The notes beneath the pieces are model-generated. The model made no database searches. It worked only from the letters and a program-made list of their open reading frames with translations, and had not been told where the DNA came from. Of a DNA stretch of 64,000 nt, positions 8,561 through 17,131 are shown in pieces. The DNA lies in assembly GCF_021462265.1 (NCBI RefSeq), contig NZ_JAJONF010000025.1, positions 1 through 64,000 of the forward strand. The letters are read 5' to 3'. The position numbers and the translations under genes are program-made. The stretch is from Streptomyces shenzhenensis. Its GTDB lineage: Bacteria > Actinomycetota > Actinomycetes > Streptomycetales > Streptomycetaceae. The stretch's first letter is position 1. The number at the start of each line of letters is the position of its first letter.

Positions 8561-9412
8561 TTACGGGAAATCCAGTGCGTGCGGGCCGAGGGGCGGGACA
8601 AGTCCCTCGGCCGCCGCGCGGGTGAGCAGTCCGCGGACCGCCGCGTAACCTTCCTCGCCGAGTTCCGAGGTGAACTCGTTGACGTAGAGCCCGATGTGCT
8701 GGTCGGCGACCGCGGGGTCCATCTCCTGGGCGTGCGCCATCACATACGGCCGGGAGACCTCGGGATCGTCCCAGGCCGCGTGGACGGACGCACGGATCGC
8801 GCCGGCGAGGCGGGTGAGCGTCTCGGCACCCAGCGACCGCTTGGCGATGATCGCGCCCAGCGGGATCGGCAGGCCCGTCGTGCGCTCCCAGTGCTCGCCC
8901 ATGTCCGCGAGCTTGTGCAGGCCGTAGTTCTGGTAGGTGAAGCGCGCCTCGTGGATCACGAGCCCGGCGTCGACCTTCCCGTCCCGCACGGCCGGCATGA
9001 TCTCGTGGAACGGCATGACCACGATCTCGCCCACGCCACCGTCCGCAAGCGTGTCCGCGGCCCAGAGCCGGAACAGCAGGTAGGCCGTCGACTTCTCGCT
9101 CGGCACGGCGACGGTACGGCCGGTGAGGTCCGCACCCGCCTCCCGGGTCAGCACCAGCGGCCCGCAGCCCCGGCCCAGCGCGCCCCCGCAGGGCAGCAGC
9201 GCGTACTCGTCGAGGACGTAGGGCAGCACGGCGTACGACACCTTCAGCGCGTCCGACTCGCCGCGCTCGGCCATGCCGTTGGTGATGTCGATGTCCGCGA
9301 AGGCCACGTCGAGCGCGGGTGCGCCCGGGATCCGGCCGTGCGCGAGGGCGTCGAAGACGAAGGTGTCGTTCGGACAGGGCGAGTACGCGATGTGCAGGGG
9401 CTCACTGGTCAT
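8561..9412 (-). CDS. mqnD: 1,4-dihydroxy-6-naphthoate synthase
   Basis: This 283-residue enzyme of the futalosine pathway converts cyclic dehypoxanthine futalosine into 1,4-dihydroxy-6-naphthoate for menaquinone synthesis. The family hallmark N-terminus HIAYSPCPNDTFVFDA is present, as are GPLVLTREAG, VAVPSEKSTAYLLFRLW and MPFHEIMPAVRDGKVDAGLVIHE, which build the periplasmic-binding-protein-like fold. Length matches the family. The ATG at 9412 overlaps the mqnB stop in an ATGA, so the two are translationally coupled. Homologues are known in S. coelicolor. Confidence 0.95.
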   Translation of the reverse strand: MTSEPLHIAYSPCPNDTFVFDALAHGRIPGAPALDVAFADIDITNGMAERGESDALKVSYAVLPYVLDEYALLPCGGALGRGCGPLVLTREAGADLTGRTVAVPSEKSTAYLLFRLWAADTLADGGVGEIVVMPFHEIMPAVRDGKVDAGLVIHEARFTYQNYGLHKLADMGEHWERTTGLPIPLGAIIAKRSLGAETLTRLAGAIRASVHAAWDDPEVSRPYVMAHAQEMDPAVADQHIGLYVNEFTSELGEEGYAAVRGLLTRAAAEGLVPPLGPHALDFP

Positions 9413-10125
9413 GCTGATTCCCAACTCTCCAGGGCGGGCGCGAGCTTCCCGAAGGCCTCGGTCAGGGCGTCGAGGGCGTCGCCGATGCGCCAGGCGGCAC
9501 GGTCCCGGGGGCCGACGGGGTTGGAGACCGCGCGCAGCTCCAGCACGGGCACGCCGTGCGCGGCGGCCGCCTCGGCGACGCCGAAGCCCTCCATGGCCTC
9601 GGCGAGGGCGCGCGGGTGGCGGGCCCGCAGCTCGGCCGCGCGGGCGGCGGTTCCGGTCACCGTGGAGACGGTGAGTACCGCTCCGGGGTGAGCTCCGGTG
9701 GCCTGGGCTGTCACTCGTACGAGTGAATTCAGTGGGTGGTGGCTGACGGTCCCGAAGCCCAGTTCGGTGACCGGCAGAAACCCGTCGGCCGTCTCGGCGC
9801 CCAGATCGGCCACGGTGATCTCGTCGGCGACGACCAGGGAGCCGACGGGCGCCTCCGGCTGGAAACCGCCGGCGATCCCGGCGGAGACGACCAGCGTGTA
9901 GGGGCGGCCGTCGAGGGCGGCGGCGGTGAGGGCGGTCGCGGTGCCGGCGGCGGCCAGGGCCGGTCCGACCCCGGCGGCGAGGAGGTCGTACCCCCCGGCG
10001 GTGCGCAGCAGCGGGGGCGAGCCCGGCAGCCGCACCTCCGTCGTGACGTCCGTGAACGCCCGTGCCACCGCGTCCCGTTCGGCCGGGACCGCGGTGGCTA
10101 CGAGGACGCGCGCGGCGGCCTTCAC
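9409..10125 (-). CDS. mqnB: futalosine hydrolase
   Basis: This 238-residue nucleoside-phosphorylase-superfamily enzyme removes hypoxanthine from futalosine in the alternative menaquinone pathway. Visible features are the N-terminal VLVATAVPAERDAV, the glycine-rich VVSAGIAGGF, VSTVTGTAARAAEL, the purine-site EAMEGFGVAEAA and the ELRAVSNPVGPRDR segment with catalytic Asp/Asn. The GTG at 10125 starts the conserved region; an upstream open frame to 10410 is antisense to the next gene and is rejected. It is coupled to mqnD and preceded by the lipoprotein gene 8 bases away, so the three probably form one transcript. Confidence 0.93.
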   Translation of the reverse strand: MKAAARVLVATAVPAERDAVARAFTDVTTEVRLPGSPPLLRTAGGYDLLAAGVGPALAAAGTATALTAAALDGRPYTLVVSAGIAGGFQPEAPVGSLVVADEITVADLGAETADGFLPVTELGFGTVSHHPLNSLVRVTAQATGAHPGAVLTVSTVTGTAARAAELRARHPRALAEAMEGFGVAEAAAAHGVPVLELRAVSNPVGPRDRAAWRIGDALDALTEAFGKLAPALESWESA

Positions 10126-10133
10126 GCTGCCTG

Positions 10134-10607
10134 TCAGGCGTCCTTCTTGAGCTTGAAGGACCACAGGCCCAGCACCGACTTGTCGCCCTCCTTGATGGAG
10201 ACCAGGGTCGAGTTGCCGGAGGCGCCGTACTGGGCGTTGAAGAACACGCTGCCCGGGATGGTGCGGTAGGTCTTGGTGCTGGATTCCGTGAGCGCCTGGC
10301 CGTTCATCAGGATCGTCCAGCCGCTGTCCGCGATCTTCGGGTCGACACCGAAGCGGACCGTTTCGTCCGGGTCCACCTTGATGGACTTGATCCCGGTGTC
10401 CTTCAGGCACTTCGTGAGGGAGGCCGTGTCCAGGGCCTTGCCGTCGTTGTAGCAGGCGGCCTCGGAGTTGACCGAGTTCGTGCCGACGGTGATCGTGGCG
10501 ATCGGCGTCGGCTTGTCACAGGCCGACAGAACGAGCAGTCCGGCGGAAACGGCGCCGGCGGCGGCGACGACGCGGCGGCGTCGCGAGCGGGATTGCAGCG
10601 TGGTCAT
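10134..10607 (-). CDS. DUF2771 lipoprotein
   Basis: This 157-residue protein has a twin-arginine-rich start and a lipoprotein signal: hydrophobic stretch then lipobox LSAC with Cys30 as the lipidation site. The mature part is a single small beta-rich domain matching DUF2771 (TITVGTNSV, CLKDTGIKSIKVDPDETV, YRTIPGSVFFNAQYG). Anchored outside the membrane; its role is unknown. The 8-base gap to mqnB suggests cotranscription. Confidence 0.85.
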   Translation of the reverse strand: MTTLQSRSRRRRVVAAAGAVSAGLLVLSACDKPTPIATITVGTNSVNSEAACYNDGKALDTASLTKCLKDTGIKSIKVDPDETVRFGVDPKIADSGWTILMNGQALTESSTKTYRTIPGSVFFNAQYGASGNSTLVSIKEGDKSVLGLWSFKLKKDA

Positions 10608-10669
10608 GGCCGAAGGCTATCGGGCGCTCCGGGCCGTCTCCCCACGTGGGGTACGGCGTGCCCCGTTCG

Positions 10670-12079
10670 TTACGCCACTCGCGGGCGGGGGCGGGTGCCG
10701 TGCCGGGCGGAGCTGAGCAGACCGCGCAGGGTGGCCAGCCAGCCGGCCGCCACGATCGCGGCGGCCACCACCAGGCCCAGGGTGCCGTTCAGCGGCATCA
10801 CGATGCCCACCGCGCCGCCGAACACCCAGGCCATCTGGAGCAGGGTCTCCGAGCGCGCGAACGCCGAGCTGCGCACCGTCTCCGGCACGTCCCGCTGGAT
10901 CAGCGCGTCCAGGGACAGCTTGGCCAGCGCCTGCCCGAAACCGGCCACCGCCGCCAGCACCGCCACCAGGAAGGCGCCGAAGAACAGCGCCGCGACGATC
11001 GCCGTACCCAGCACGACGGCCACCACCGTCACGATGATGATCTCCGGCGCCCGGGACCGCAGCCACGCCCCCACCGCCGTGCCGAGCGCGTTGCCGACAC
11101 CCGCCGACACCCCCACTATCCCGAGCGACACCGCCGCGCTCTCGCCGGTCAGCGGGTGCTCGCGGAGCAGGAACGCCAGGAAGAAGATCAGGAACCCGGT
11201 GAGGCAGCGCAGGGCGGCGTTGGCGCCGAGGGCGTGGGTGACGGCGGGGCCGACCGTGCGCAGCCCCGGCCGCTTCGTCCCCTTGCGGAACGGCCCGTGC
11301 AGATGCTCCTCGTCGGCGGCGAGCAGCGCCACGTCCTCGCCCCTGGCCGAGTCGACCTTGGGCGGGAGCGAGAAGGAGAGAAAGGTTCCCGCTACGAAGA
11401 TCACGAAGGCGCCGTAGAGCGGCCAGGGGTCGCCGAGGGCGTGCAGCCCGGCCCCGATCGGGGCGGCGACGCCGGTGGCGAGCAGACCGGCGAGGGTGAC
11501 CCGCGAATTGGCCTTCACCAGCGAGAACCGGGGCGGGAGGAGTCTGGGTACGACGGCACTGCGCACCACGCCGTACGCCTTCGACGCGACCAGCACCCCG
11601 AGCGCGGCCGGATACAGCTCCAGGCTGCCGCCGGCCACCGCGCCCGAGATGATCAGCGCGAGCAGCGCCCGGGCGAGCATGGCACCGGCCATCGCGGCCC
11701 GGCGGCCGTGCGGGAGCCGGTCGAGGAGGGGGCCGATGACCGGGGCGAGGACGGTGAAGGGCGCCATGGTGATGGCGAGGTAGAGCGCGACGCGGCCGCG
11801 GGCCTCGTCGGTGGGCACGGAGAAGAACACGGTCGAGGCGAGCGCGACGGTGATCATCACGTCACCCGCGCCGTTGACCGCGTGCAGTTCGATCAGCTTC
11901 CCCAGCCCGGACTCGCCGGCGCCGTGCGCGTGGGTGGCCTTGCGGATGCCGCGGGCGGTGCCGGTCACCGGGAGGTGCAGGGCACGTCCGACCGAGCGGA
12001 CGGCACCGCGCACCCGGCCCGCACCGCCACCGACCCCGACGGCACGTTGGGGTGACTTCGCGGTTGCCACGTGCTTCAT
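10670..12079 (-). CDS. major facilitator superfamily transporter
   Basis: This 469-residue integral membrane protein has about twelve helices. The N-terminal 60 residues are cytosolic (SPQRAVGVGGGAGRVRGAVRSVGRALH) and the first helix carries LHAVNGAGDVMITVALASTVFF. It resembles the Rv0876c-type conserved actinobacterial MFS proteins. Cytosolic loops have basic clusters and the tail ends with ARHGTRPRPRVA. Substrate unknown. Its own promoter must lie in the repeat-rich 12080-12470 region. Confidence 0.85.
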   Translation of the reverse strand: MKHVATAKSPQRAVGVGGGAGRVRGAVRSVGRALHLPVTGTARGIRKATHAHGAGESGLGKLIELHAVNGAGDVMITVALASTVFFSVPTDEARGRVALYLAITMAPFTVLAPVIGPLLDRLPHGRRAAMAGAMLARALLALIISGAVAGGSLELYPAALGVLVASKAYGVVRSAVVPRLLPPRFSLVKANSRVTLAGLLATGVAAPIGAGLHALGDPWPLYGAFVIFVAGTFLSFSLPPKVDSARGEDVALLAADEEHLHGPFRKGTKRPGLRTVGPAVTHALGANAALRCLTGFLIFFLAFLLREHPLTGESAAVSLGIVGVSAGVGNALGTAVGAWLRSRAPEIIIVTVVAVVLGTAIVAALFFGAFLVAVLAAVAGFGQALAKLSLDALIQRDVPETVRSSAFARSETLLQMAWVFGGAVGIVMPLNGTLGLVVAAAIVAAGWLATLRGLLSSARHGTRPRPRVA

Positions 12080-12153
12080 AGTGCCCTGAGTGCGCTGTTC
12101 CTAGTGCACTTTGTGACCAAGCGAGTCGTGAGGGGGCGCCGGGGGAGGGGGGA

Positions 12154-12228
12154 ACGCTTACCGGCGCTGGCAGGGTGCCTCCCCCAGCCTTCGGCCGGGG
12201 GGACCCCCAGCGCCCACCCGTGCCGCCC
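12154..12228 (-). repeat. 75-bp repeat, copy 2 of an inverted pair
   Basis: It is the reverse complement of 6886-6960 with one mismatch by eye. It sits 75 bases upstream of the MFS start. The gap 12080-12623 holds this copy, the next repeat and the promoter region of the DUF3027 gene. Confidence 0.8.
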
Positions 12229-12272
12229 CAGCGGCACGACTGCCCGCGGCCTATGAGACACGGCTGGACAGC

Positions 12273-12311
12273 GCGCCCCGTAAGGGGCGCGGGGAACTGC
12301 GCGACCAGCCC
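12273..12311. repeat. interspersed repeat, short (type B) version
   Basis: GCGCCCCGTAAGGGGCGC forms a perfect hairpin and is followed by GGGGAACTGCGCGACCAGCC. It is virtually identical to the copy at 19866. Confidence 0.7.
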
Positions 12312-12623
12312 CCACCCACCCGCACCCGCCCACAGCCCGCCACAGCCCAGAACATCCCCACCCGCAGCCCAGAACGCATCGCCGTCCCGCCTCCGCCGCC
12401 CCGCCCCCGGCGCCCCGTCCCCTTCGCGCAGCCACGCCGGACTGTCCCCCACTACCGGCGACGGGGTAGCGTGCCTATCTCAGCCATAACGCAGAATGGA
12501 TGGCATAGGTACGCCCGAGCGCGATCGGACGCGGACGTCGATGCGGCCCACAGGTCCGCTCCGTCCGCCCCACCGCCGGAGGCAACCGCACTCGTGAGAC
12601 GGCGTAGGAGAGAAGCGATACCC

Positions 12624-13550
12624 GTGAGCGCAGCGACAACGCGAAGCCGCACCCCTGACCGTCTGTGCGCCGAGGCCGTCGACCTCGCCCGTGGAGCCGC
12701 CGAGGAGGCCGCCGCACCCGGGGTGGTCGGCGAGCACACCGGAGCGGTGGCCGAGGGCGATCGCGTGGTCACGCACTTCTTCGAGTGCAAGGAGCTGGGT
12801 TACCGCGGCTGGCGCTGGGCGGTGACGGTGGCCCGCGCCTCCCGCGCCAAGGTCGTCACCCTCGACGAGGTGGTCCTCCTCCCCGGCCCCGACGCCCTCC
12901 TCGCCCCCGAGTGGGTGCCGTGGAGCGAGCGGCTGCGTCCCGGCGACATGGGCCCCGGCGACCTGTTGCCCACCGAGGCCGAGGACCTGCGCCTGGAGCC
13001 CGGCTACACCGGCGAGGACGAGCCGGAGCCGAACTCCCCGATCTCGCACGAGATGGAGGAACTGGCGGAGGCGGAGGACGCCGAGGTCACCGCGGGCACG
13101 CCCGCGCACCTGCCGACGGTCCCCTCCCGCGGCACGATCGCCTCGATCGCCGAGGAACTCGGGATGCGCCGCGCCCGGGTGCTGTCCCGCTACGGCCTGC
13201 ACATCGCCGCGGACCGCTGGGAGGAGGCGTTCGGCGCCAAGACCCCCATGGCCCAGGCGGCCCCCGCGACCTGCGTGAGCTGCGGCTTCCTCACCCCCGT
13301 CGGCGGCTCCCTCGGCCAGGCCTTCGGCGTCTGCGCCAACGAGTTCTCGCCGGCCGACGGCCGGGTGGTCTCCCTCTCCTACGGCTGCGGCGGCCACTCG
13401 GAGGCCGCGGTCATGCCGAAGACGCCCCAGCCGGCCCCACCGGTCGTCGACGAGACCAGGGTCGACCCCTTCCCCCTCCGCCCGTCCCCGGACTCGGGCT
13501 CGGTCCCGGCGGTATCGGACGAGGAGACGGCGGAGCTGGGCCACTCCTAG
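12624..13550 (+). CDS. DUF3027 family protein
   Basis: This 308-residue cytosolic protein belongs to the actinobacterial DUF3027 family (Rv0883c type). The N-terminal half (DRLCAEAVDLARGAAEE, THFFECKELGYRGWRWAVTVARA, VTLDEVVLLPGPDALLAPEWVPW) is the family signature. The C-terminal part has a helix-turn-helix-like stretch (TIASIAEELGMRRARVLSRYG) and a cysteine cluster (CVSCGF, GVCANEFSPADG, YGCGGHSE) that could hold zinc. Both suggest nucleic-acid binding, though no function is established. The GTG at 12624 is preferred; an in-frame GTG at 12594 is possible. Confidence 0.85.
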   Translation: MSAATTRSRTPDRLCAEAVDLARGAAEEAAAPGVVGEHTGAVAEGDRVVTHFFECKELGYRGWRWAVTVARASRAKVVTLDEVVLLPGPDALLAPEWVPWSERLRPGDMGPGDLLPTEAEDLRLEPGYTGEDEPEPNSPISHEMEELAEAEDAEVTAGTPAHLPTVPSRGTIASIAEELGMRRARVLSRYGLHIAADRWEEAFGAKTPMAQAAPATCVSCGFLTPVGGSLGQAFGVCANEFSPADGRVVSLSYGCGGHSEAAVMPKTPQPAPPVVDETRVDPFPLRPSPDSGSVPAVSDEETAELGHS

Positions 13551-13565
13551 CGGCCCTCGGCGTTC

Positions 13566-13715
13566 GGACGGCGTGCCGCTCTGGTCCGTGCGGAGCGGCA
13601 GGTTGTCCGTCGCGATGGTCCAGTCGCCGATGGTGACGTCCTCGCCGTGGCCGAAGTCCTTACGGGTCGCGTAGCGCGGGCCGGCGGGGGTGGGACGGAT
13701 GTCGGTGAGGACGGC
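13566..13715 (-). pseudogene. relic of a Uma2-family gene
   Basis: The minus strand encodes GPRYATRKDFGHGEDV and GDWTIATDNLPL in one frame. This pattern lines up with the C-terminus of Uma2 proteins, including the intact gene at 29354 (TYTTETRVDFGTDVDL then LTLKTDEFP). Only about 40 residues are recognisable and nothing upstream in this frame belongs to the family, so it is a decayed fragment sitting between DUF3027 and the GHKL gene. Confidence 0.5.
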
Positions 13716-13896
13716 GCCGGTGCCGGGGGCGCTGCCGACCAGCCCCTTGGACCGGCCCCTGGGACGGCCCCGGCAGCCGTCGGCCGCCCGGCGCCGGGTC
13801 CGGGCGTTCGCTTCCCGGCCAGGCGGGTCGGGTGGGCGGCCGGGCGGAGTCCCGGCGCGCGGTACCTTCGTCCTCACGTCGACTTGGAGAGTGAAC

Positions 13897-16800
13897 GTGA
13901 GCAAGTTCGTGCGGCCCGCAGCCGAGGGTGCCGACCCGTTCGGGACCGCCCGTCTCCGGCGGGGCGTTCTGGACGCCTGGGCGACCAGCCCCGCCCGCTT
14001 CCGTGAGGACGCCAACGCCGAGGAGGACCTGGTCCTCGGCGGTTACCGGGACCGGCTCGTCGTGGAGCTCGCGCAGAACGCGGCCGACGCCGCGGCGCGG
14101 GCCGGTGTCCCCGGCCGGCTCCGCCTCACCCTCCGCGACGGCGTCCTGTTCGCCGCCAACACCGGCGCCCCGCTGGACGCGGCCGGCGTCGAGTCCCTCT
14201 CCACCCTGCGCGCCTCGGCGAAGCGGGGAGACGAGGAGGGCGCGGTGGGCGCGGTGGGGCGGTTCGGCGTCGGGTTCGCCGCCGTGCTGGCCGTGACGGA
14301 CGAGCCGGCAGTCGTGGGGCGGCACGGCGGGGTCCGCTGGTCCCTCGCCGAGGCCCGGGAACTGGCCGAGGAGACCGCCCGGCACAGCCCGGGGCTGGGG
14401 GACGAGATCCGCCGGCGGGACGGCCATGTCCCCCTGCTCCGGCTCCCGTTCGCCGCCGAGGGCACCGCCCCGGACCCGTACGACACGGTCGTGATCCTGC
14501 CGCTCAGGGACACCGCCGCGGCCGATCTCGCCGAGCGTCTCCTCGACGCCGTGGACGACGCCCTGCTCCTCGCCCTCCCGGGCCTGGAGGAGGTCGTCGT
14601 CGAGCAGGACACCGTGCGCACCCTGCGCCGCCGCACCGACGGCGCGCTCACCGTCGTGGAGGACTCCCGGGAGGGCACGACCCGCTGGCGTACCGTCTCC
14701 GCGCACGGCCCGCTCACCCCCGACCTGCTCGTCGGCCGGCCGGTCGAGGAGCGGCTGCGGCCGCACTGGTCGCTGACCTGGGCCGTGCCCACGGACGGCC
14801 AAGGGGCCCCCGACCGGCCGCGTACCGCCGCCGTCCTGCACGCCCCCACCCCCAGCGACGAGCCCCTCGGCGTACCCGCCCTGCTCATCGCCTCCTTCCC
14901 GCTCGACACCACCCGCCGGCACGCCGCCCCCGGCCCGCTCACCGACTTCCTGGTGCGGCGTGCGGCCGACGCGTACGCCGAACTCCTCGCCGACTGGCGG
15001 CCGGTGGGGGAGGGGATCATCCACCTGGTGCCCGGGCCGCTCGGCAAGGGCGAGCTGGACGGCGCGCTGCGCCAGGCGATCCTGGAGCGGCTGCCGCGCA
15101 CCGCGTTCCTGCCGCCCGCCGTCGAGCCCGGCGATGACAGCGACCTTCCGGAGGCGCTGCGGCCGCGCGACGCCGAGATCGTGGAGGGGGCGGGCGCGGA
15201 GACGGTCCGGGTCCTCGCCGAGGTGCTGCCGACGCTGCTGCCCGCCGGACTGGAACGCCGCGTCGAGCTGCGCACGCTGTCCGTCGCCCGGCTGCCGCTC
15301 GCCGACGCCGTCGACCGCCTGGCCGGTCTGGAGAAGGACCCGGACTGGTGGTGGCGGCTCTACGACAGCCTCGCCGGCGTCGACCCGGACCGGCTCTCCG
15401 GCCTGCCGGTACCGCTCGCGGACGGCAGGACCACCATCGGCCCCCGGCAGGTTCTCCTTCCCACCCCGGACGCGACCGCCATCGACCCCGAGGTGCTCGC
15501 CCGGCTCGGCCTCAAGGTCGCCCACCAGGACGCCGCCCACCCGCTCCTGGAGAAGCTCGGCGCCCTGCCCGCGAGCCCCCGCGCGGTGCTCACCACCCCG
15601 CAGGTGCGGGCCGCCGTGGCCGCCTCCCTCGACGACGAGGGGGGTGCGTTCTGGGAGGAAGACGCCCTGGACGCCGAAGAGCTGGCGGACACCGTGCTCG
15701 CGCTGGTCCGGGATGCCGGGCTGGAGCCCGGTGACGAGCCCTGGCTGGGTGCGCTGGCCCTCCCGGACGAGGACGGCGAGTTGGCCCCGGCCGGTGAACT
15801 GGTCGTCCCCGGAAGCCCGTTCGCCCGGGTGATCAGGGAGGGTGAACTGGCTGCCGTGGAGGCCGAGTTGGCCGAGAAGTGGGGCGAGGGCCCGCTCGCC
15901 GCCTGCGGGGTCCTCGCGAACTTCGCGCTCGTCCGCGCCACCGACGTCGTCCTCGACCCGGACGAACTGGAGCCCCGCGAGGGCGACTTCGCCGAACCCG
16001 ACGACGCGGGCCTGCTGGACGCCGTGGACGTCTGGTGCGAGGACATCCTCGACCGCTTCCCGGACACCCCCGTCCCCCCGGTCGCCACCGAGCTGATCGC
16101 CGTCCGCGACCTCGACCTCGTCGACGAGGACCACTGGCCCGAGGCCCTCGCCCTGCTCGCCCAGCCGCCGCTGCGCGACGCCCTCACCCAGCCGGTCCGC
16201 GTCCTGCTGCCCGACGGCACGCACGAGGTGGTACGGCCGTACACCGCGTGGTGGCTGCGCGGCCACCCGGTCCTCGACGGCCGCCGCCCCGCCGGCCTGC
16301 TGGCCGCCGGCGGCGACCCGCTGCTGCGCGGCCTCTACGAGGAGGCCGACGCGACCGGCTTCGAGGACGAGCAGGTGCTGCGGGCGCTGGGCGTCCGGAC
16401 CTCGGTGGCCGCCCTCCTGGACGAGCCGGGCGGCGCCGCCGAACTCCTCGACCGCCTCGCCGACCCGGACCGCCCGGTCACCGGCGCCCAACTGCACGCG
16501 CTGTACGGCGCGCTGGCGGATCTGGACCCCGAGCAGGTGACGCTCCCCGACGAGGTGCGGGCGGTGACCGACGGCCGGGTGGAGGTCGTGGACGCGGCGG
16601 ACGCGGTGGTCGTCGACTCGCCCGATCTGCTGCCCTTCACCTCCGGTGTCCCCCTGCTGCCCGTACGGCCCGCCCGGGCCGCCGAACTGGCCGAACTGTT
16701 CCAGGTGCGGCGGCTGAGCGAGTCGGTGACGGGTTCGGTCGACTCGCAGGGCACGGAGCACGACGTCCCCGAGCCGGTGCACGTCCTGCTCGGCCCGCGC

Positions 16801-17022
16801 ACCCCGCGGACGTATGTCGAGCACGAGGAACTGGTGGTGGACGGCGTCGAGATCGACTGGCGGCTCACCGGCGACGGCGTCCTGCACGCCGCGACGCTGG
16901 AGGGCGTGGCGGCCGGCCTGGCCTGGGCGGCCGGCCAGTGGCCGCGCCGCTTCGAGGTGGCGGCCCTCCTGGAGGACCCGTCCAGGACGGAGGAACTGGC
17001 GCGGGACCGCTGGTTCGACTGA
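13897..17022 (+). CDS. sacsin/Hsp90-type GHKL ATPase-like protein
   Basis: This protein of about 1041 residues has an N-terminal GHKL (Hsp90/sacsin) nucleotide-binding fold. The helix motif ELAQNAADAAARAG supplies the catalytic Glu and Mg-binding Asn; the G1-like loop is FAANTGAPLD; the lid/G2 is GAVGRFGVGFAAVLAVTD. These lie in about residues 40-135. The remaining 900 residues are an acidic, Leu/Asp/Glu-rich region without a family I recognise. Hsp90-like proteins of this kind are presumed chaperones or conformational ATPases. GTG 13897 is chosen since the TGGAGA site sits 6 bases upstream, too close for GTG 13891. It stands between DUF3027 and the DUF5707-like cluster. Confidence 0.85.
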   Translation: MSKFVRPAAEGADPFGTARLRRGVLDAWATSPARFREDANAEEDLVLGGYRDRLVVELAQNAADAAARAGVPGRLRLTLRDGVLFAANTGAPLDAAGVESLSTLRASAKRGDEEGAVGAVGRFGVGFAAVLAVTDEPAVVGRHGGVRWSLAEARELAEETARHSPGLGDEIRRRDGHVPLLRLPFAAEGTAPDPYDTVVILPLRDTAAADLAERLLDAVDDALLLALPGLEEVVVEQDTVRTLRRRTDGALTVVEDSREGTTRWRTVSAHGPLTPDLLVGRPVEERLRPHWSLTWAVPTDGQGAPDRPRTAAVLHAPTPSDEPLGVPALLIASFPLDTTRRHAAPGPLTDFLVRRAADAYAELLADWRPVGEGIIHLVPGPLGKGELDGALRQAILERLPRTAFLPPAVEPGDDSDLPEALRPRDAEIVEGAGAETVRVLAEVLPTLLPAGLERRVELRTLSVARLPLADAVDRLAGLEKDPDWWWRLYDSLAGVDPDRLSGLPVPLADGRTTIGPRQVLLPTPDATAIDPEVLARLGLKVAHQDAAHPLLEKLGALPASPRAVLTTPQVRAAVAASLDDEGGAFWEEDALDAEELADTVLALVRDAGLEPGDEPWLGALALPDEDGELAPAGELVVPGSPFARVIREGELAAVEAELAEKWGEGPLAACGVLANFALVRATDVVLDPDELEPREGDFAEPDDAGLLDAVDVWCEDILDRFPDTPVPPVATELIAVRDLDLVDEDHWPEALALLAQPPLRDALTQPVRVLLPDGTHEVVRPYTAWWLRGHPVLDGRRPAGLLAAGGDPLLRGLYEEADATGFEDEQVLRALGVRTSVAALLDEPGGAAELLDRLADPDRPVTGAQLHALYGALADLDPEQVTLPDEVRAVTDGRVEVVDAADAVVVDSPDLLPFTSGVPLLPVRPARAAELAELFQVRRLSESVTGSVDSQGTEHDVPEPVHVLLGPRTPRTYVEHEELVVDGVEIDWRLTGDGVLHAATLEGVAAGLAWAAGQWPRRFEVAALLEDPSRTEELARDRWFD

Positions 17023-17054
17023 TCTTCACGGACCGAACACAACTTTCCGAACCT

Positions 17055-17088
17055 GTACAACCGTTCGCCCGTCTCCGGAGTCTGATCA
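17055..17088 (+). promoter_or_regulatory. candidate ECF promoter, copy 1
   Basis: GTACAACC (17055-17062), an 18-base spacer and TCTGATCA (17081-17088) recur with identical spacing upstream of the third paralogue (18968-19001). The bases around also match (ACC before the first box, GAGTCA after the second). An 8-bp inverted repeat TGATCAGC/GCTGATCA overlaps the second box. Confidence 0.55.
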
Positions 17089-17131
17089 GCGAGTCAGCAA
17101 GACTTGCTGATCAACTCAACGTGGGGAACTC

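Noticed and set aside
12480..14015. Minus-strand frame of 511 codons
   Set aside because: Mostly antisense to DUF3027; only the piece 13566-13715 resembles a real protein and is reported as a relic.
13660..16887. Minus-strand frame of more than 1000 codons
   Set aside because: Complete shadow of the GHKL gene; Gly/Arg/Val/Gln low-complexity.
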